From positions 248,001 to 312,000 of the forward strand of contig JBKAGT010000005.1 of NCBI GenBank assembly GCA_046290495.1: a stretch of DNA of 64,000 nucleotides. Reading direction: 5' to 3'. Below the pieces are notes generated by a model. The model was not told where the DNA came from and ran no database searches. It saw only the letters and a program-made list of their open reading frames with translations. How positions within the stretch are numbered: the first letter of the stretch is position 1; each line of letters starts with the position of its first letter. The position numbers were made by a program, and so were the translations under genes. This stretch comes from PGYR01 sp046290495. GTDB taxonomy: Bacteria; Bacteroidota; Ignavibacteria; Kapaibacteriales; UBA2268. This document shows, piece by piece, positions 63,165-64,000 of the stretch.

Positions 63165-64000
63165 TTATTTTGTAATATTTATTATTCTTGATAATAATTT
63201 ATCAGAGTATTCCAACATTATCAGATAACTACCAGAAGAAAGCTCATCAGAATCTACAATAAATTCGTATTGACCATTATTCCTGTTATTATGTAAAAAT
63301 GTTTTTACAATTTCACCATTAATATCGTATAGATTTAGATTGTAAATATCATTTGTAGGCTGAAAATAATCTATTAAAATAAGGTTATTGTTTACATTTA
63401 CATTTAATTTTACAGGCTCTAGAAATACAAATTTATCATCATTAATACAGTTCTCTAATAACTCAACTTCTGTTGTATCATCCGTCTCTATGGACATTAG
63501 TGGAAAAGAATTTACATTGCCAGACTCTAATTTGAAAATATATTCACCAGGCACTGCATCTAGCGCATAAAATTCTATTTCTATTATCTCATTTTTAGTT
63601 ATACTAAATCTATCTCCTGCATTAGATTCCATCTCTAACATTAGTTTACCGAAATTGTCAGCATAAGATATTTTTAAGCCTTGTTGTGCAATTGTTATAT
63701 CATTAATAACAAATGCTTCAAAAGGATAATTTAATTCAATTGACACAGATTCAAAATTAACATCTTCTAATTCATGTATAGCTGAGCTCAATTGAATAGG
63801 TAGCTTGAACGTATTTTTAGGAGCAATAATACCTCTATCAATTCCAAAACTAGTATATATCTCTCCAGGTGGAACCTTAGATGGATTCACTAGGCCATTA
63901 AATTTAGAATAATATAGTTTATTACATGGAGATTCTGTCTCAATTTCAATACTATCAGAATAGCCTCCAATAATCATAGATTCGTGAATAACATCTATAT
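63165..64000 (-). CDS. T9SS cargo protein fragment (N-terminus outside window)
   Basis: This is the C-terminal part of a secreted protein. The frame stays open to the right edge (upstream residues IDVIHES precede the first visible Met at 63977), so the start is not in view. A beta-rich region, resembling a cohesin-like or Ig-like repeat (LPIQLSSAIHELEDVNFESVSIEL), precedes a type A T9SS sorting domain (YNLNLYDINGEIVKTF to SGSYLIMLEY and RIINITK). The full protein cannot be assigned. It is probably larger and surface or extracellular. Confidence 0.75.
   Translation of the reverse strand, partial: IDVIHESMIIGGYSDSIEIETESPCNKLYYSKFNGLVNPSKVPPGEIYTSFGIDRGIIAPKNTFKLPIQLSSAIHELEDVNFESVSIELNYPFEAFVINDITIAQQGLKISYADNFGKLMLEMESNAGDRFSITKNEIIEIEFYALDAVPGEYIFKLESGNVNSFPLMSIETDDTTEVELLENCINDDKFVFLEPVKLNVNVNNNLILIDYFQPTNDIYNLNLYDINGEIVKTFLHNNRNNGQYEFIVDSDELSSGSYLIMLEYSDKLLSRIINITK

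Noticed and set aside
1..64000. CRISPR array, insertion sequence or prophage.
   Set aside because: No spaced direct repeats, transposase motif, integrase or att-like duplication was seen on either strand; the only large similarity is between the two T9SS paralogs.

Overview
The window is about one-third GC, with densely packed genes on both strands, and it reads as a chromosomal segment of a bacterium in the Bacteroidota/Ignavibacteria/Kapabacteria group. Three things support this. Several secreted proteins end in Por-secretion (T9SS type A) sorting domains (S8 protease, two BNR-repeat proteins, a propeller protein and a protein cut by the right edge). Several genes are preceded by the Bacteroidota-type promoter TTTG-N19-TAnnTTTG, five of them with a 19-base spacer. 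The family repertoire also fits (DUF6132, MbnP plus MauG-type peroxidase, UVR-tailed bifunctional nuclease, bifunctional FtcD). I cannot fix genus or species. I see no insertion sequence, phage, CRISPR array, rRNA or replication origin, and no gene-free stretch exceeds 300 bases.

Layout. 1-2.8 kb: cytochrome c maturation (CcmF/CcsA-type protein cut by the left edge, then a TlpA-like thioredoxin). 2.8-7.2 kb: tRNA-Arg(TCT), the SRP RNA, then RNase E/G, dxr and rseP. 7.2-13.9 kb: an MFS permease, uvrA, the electron-transfer flavoprotein genes etfB-etfA with a bifunctional nuclease, and tRNA-Met. 13.9-25.4 kb: a thioredoxin-tailed secreted protein, a LOG-family protein, a short-chain reductase, a secreted subtilisin, tRNA-Asp, a PLP decarboxylase and two tandem paralogous secreted proteins. 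25.6-32 kb: an Mrp ATPase with a small Nfu-like protein, tRNA-Val and tRNA-Leu, an S9 peptidase, a di-haem peroxidase/MbnP pair and tRNA-Arg(TCG). 32-39.6 kb: a flippase, scpA-scpB, alr, an OmpA-like lipoprotein and P5C dehydrogenase. 39.7-48.5 kb: a methylcrotonyl-CoA carboxylase (leucine catabolism) locus, an M20 peptidase and FtcD (histidine catabolism). 48.6-51 kb: a small HDOD/histidine-kinase signalling operon. 51.7-61.9 kb: a long cell-envelope run containing a nucleotidyltransferase-VOC fusion, gpmA, two exported TldD-like proteins flanking a membrane protein, a Wzz-like protein, an O-antigen ligase-like protein and PBP2. The last 2 kb hold a cysteine-patterned repeat lipoprotein and a T9SS cargo fragment.

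How the genes fit together. ETF, the carboxylase, methylglutaconyl-CoA hydratase, P5C dehydrogenase and FtcD point to an amino-acid-oxidising heterotroph; the secreted S8 and S9 peptidases and the M20 dipeptidase would supply the amino acids. The items most worth following up are the Mrp/Nfu pair that contains no cysteine, the nucleotidyltransferase-VOC fusion, the exported TldD pair with a membrane partner, the MbnP/peroxidase pair, and the split biotin-dependent carboxylase alpha chain.
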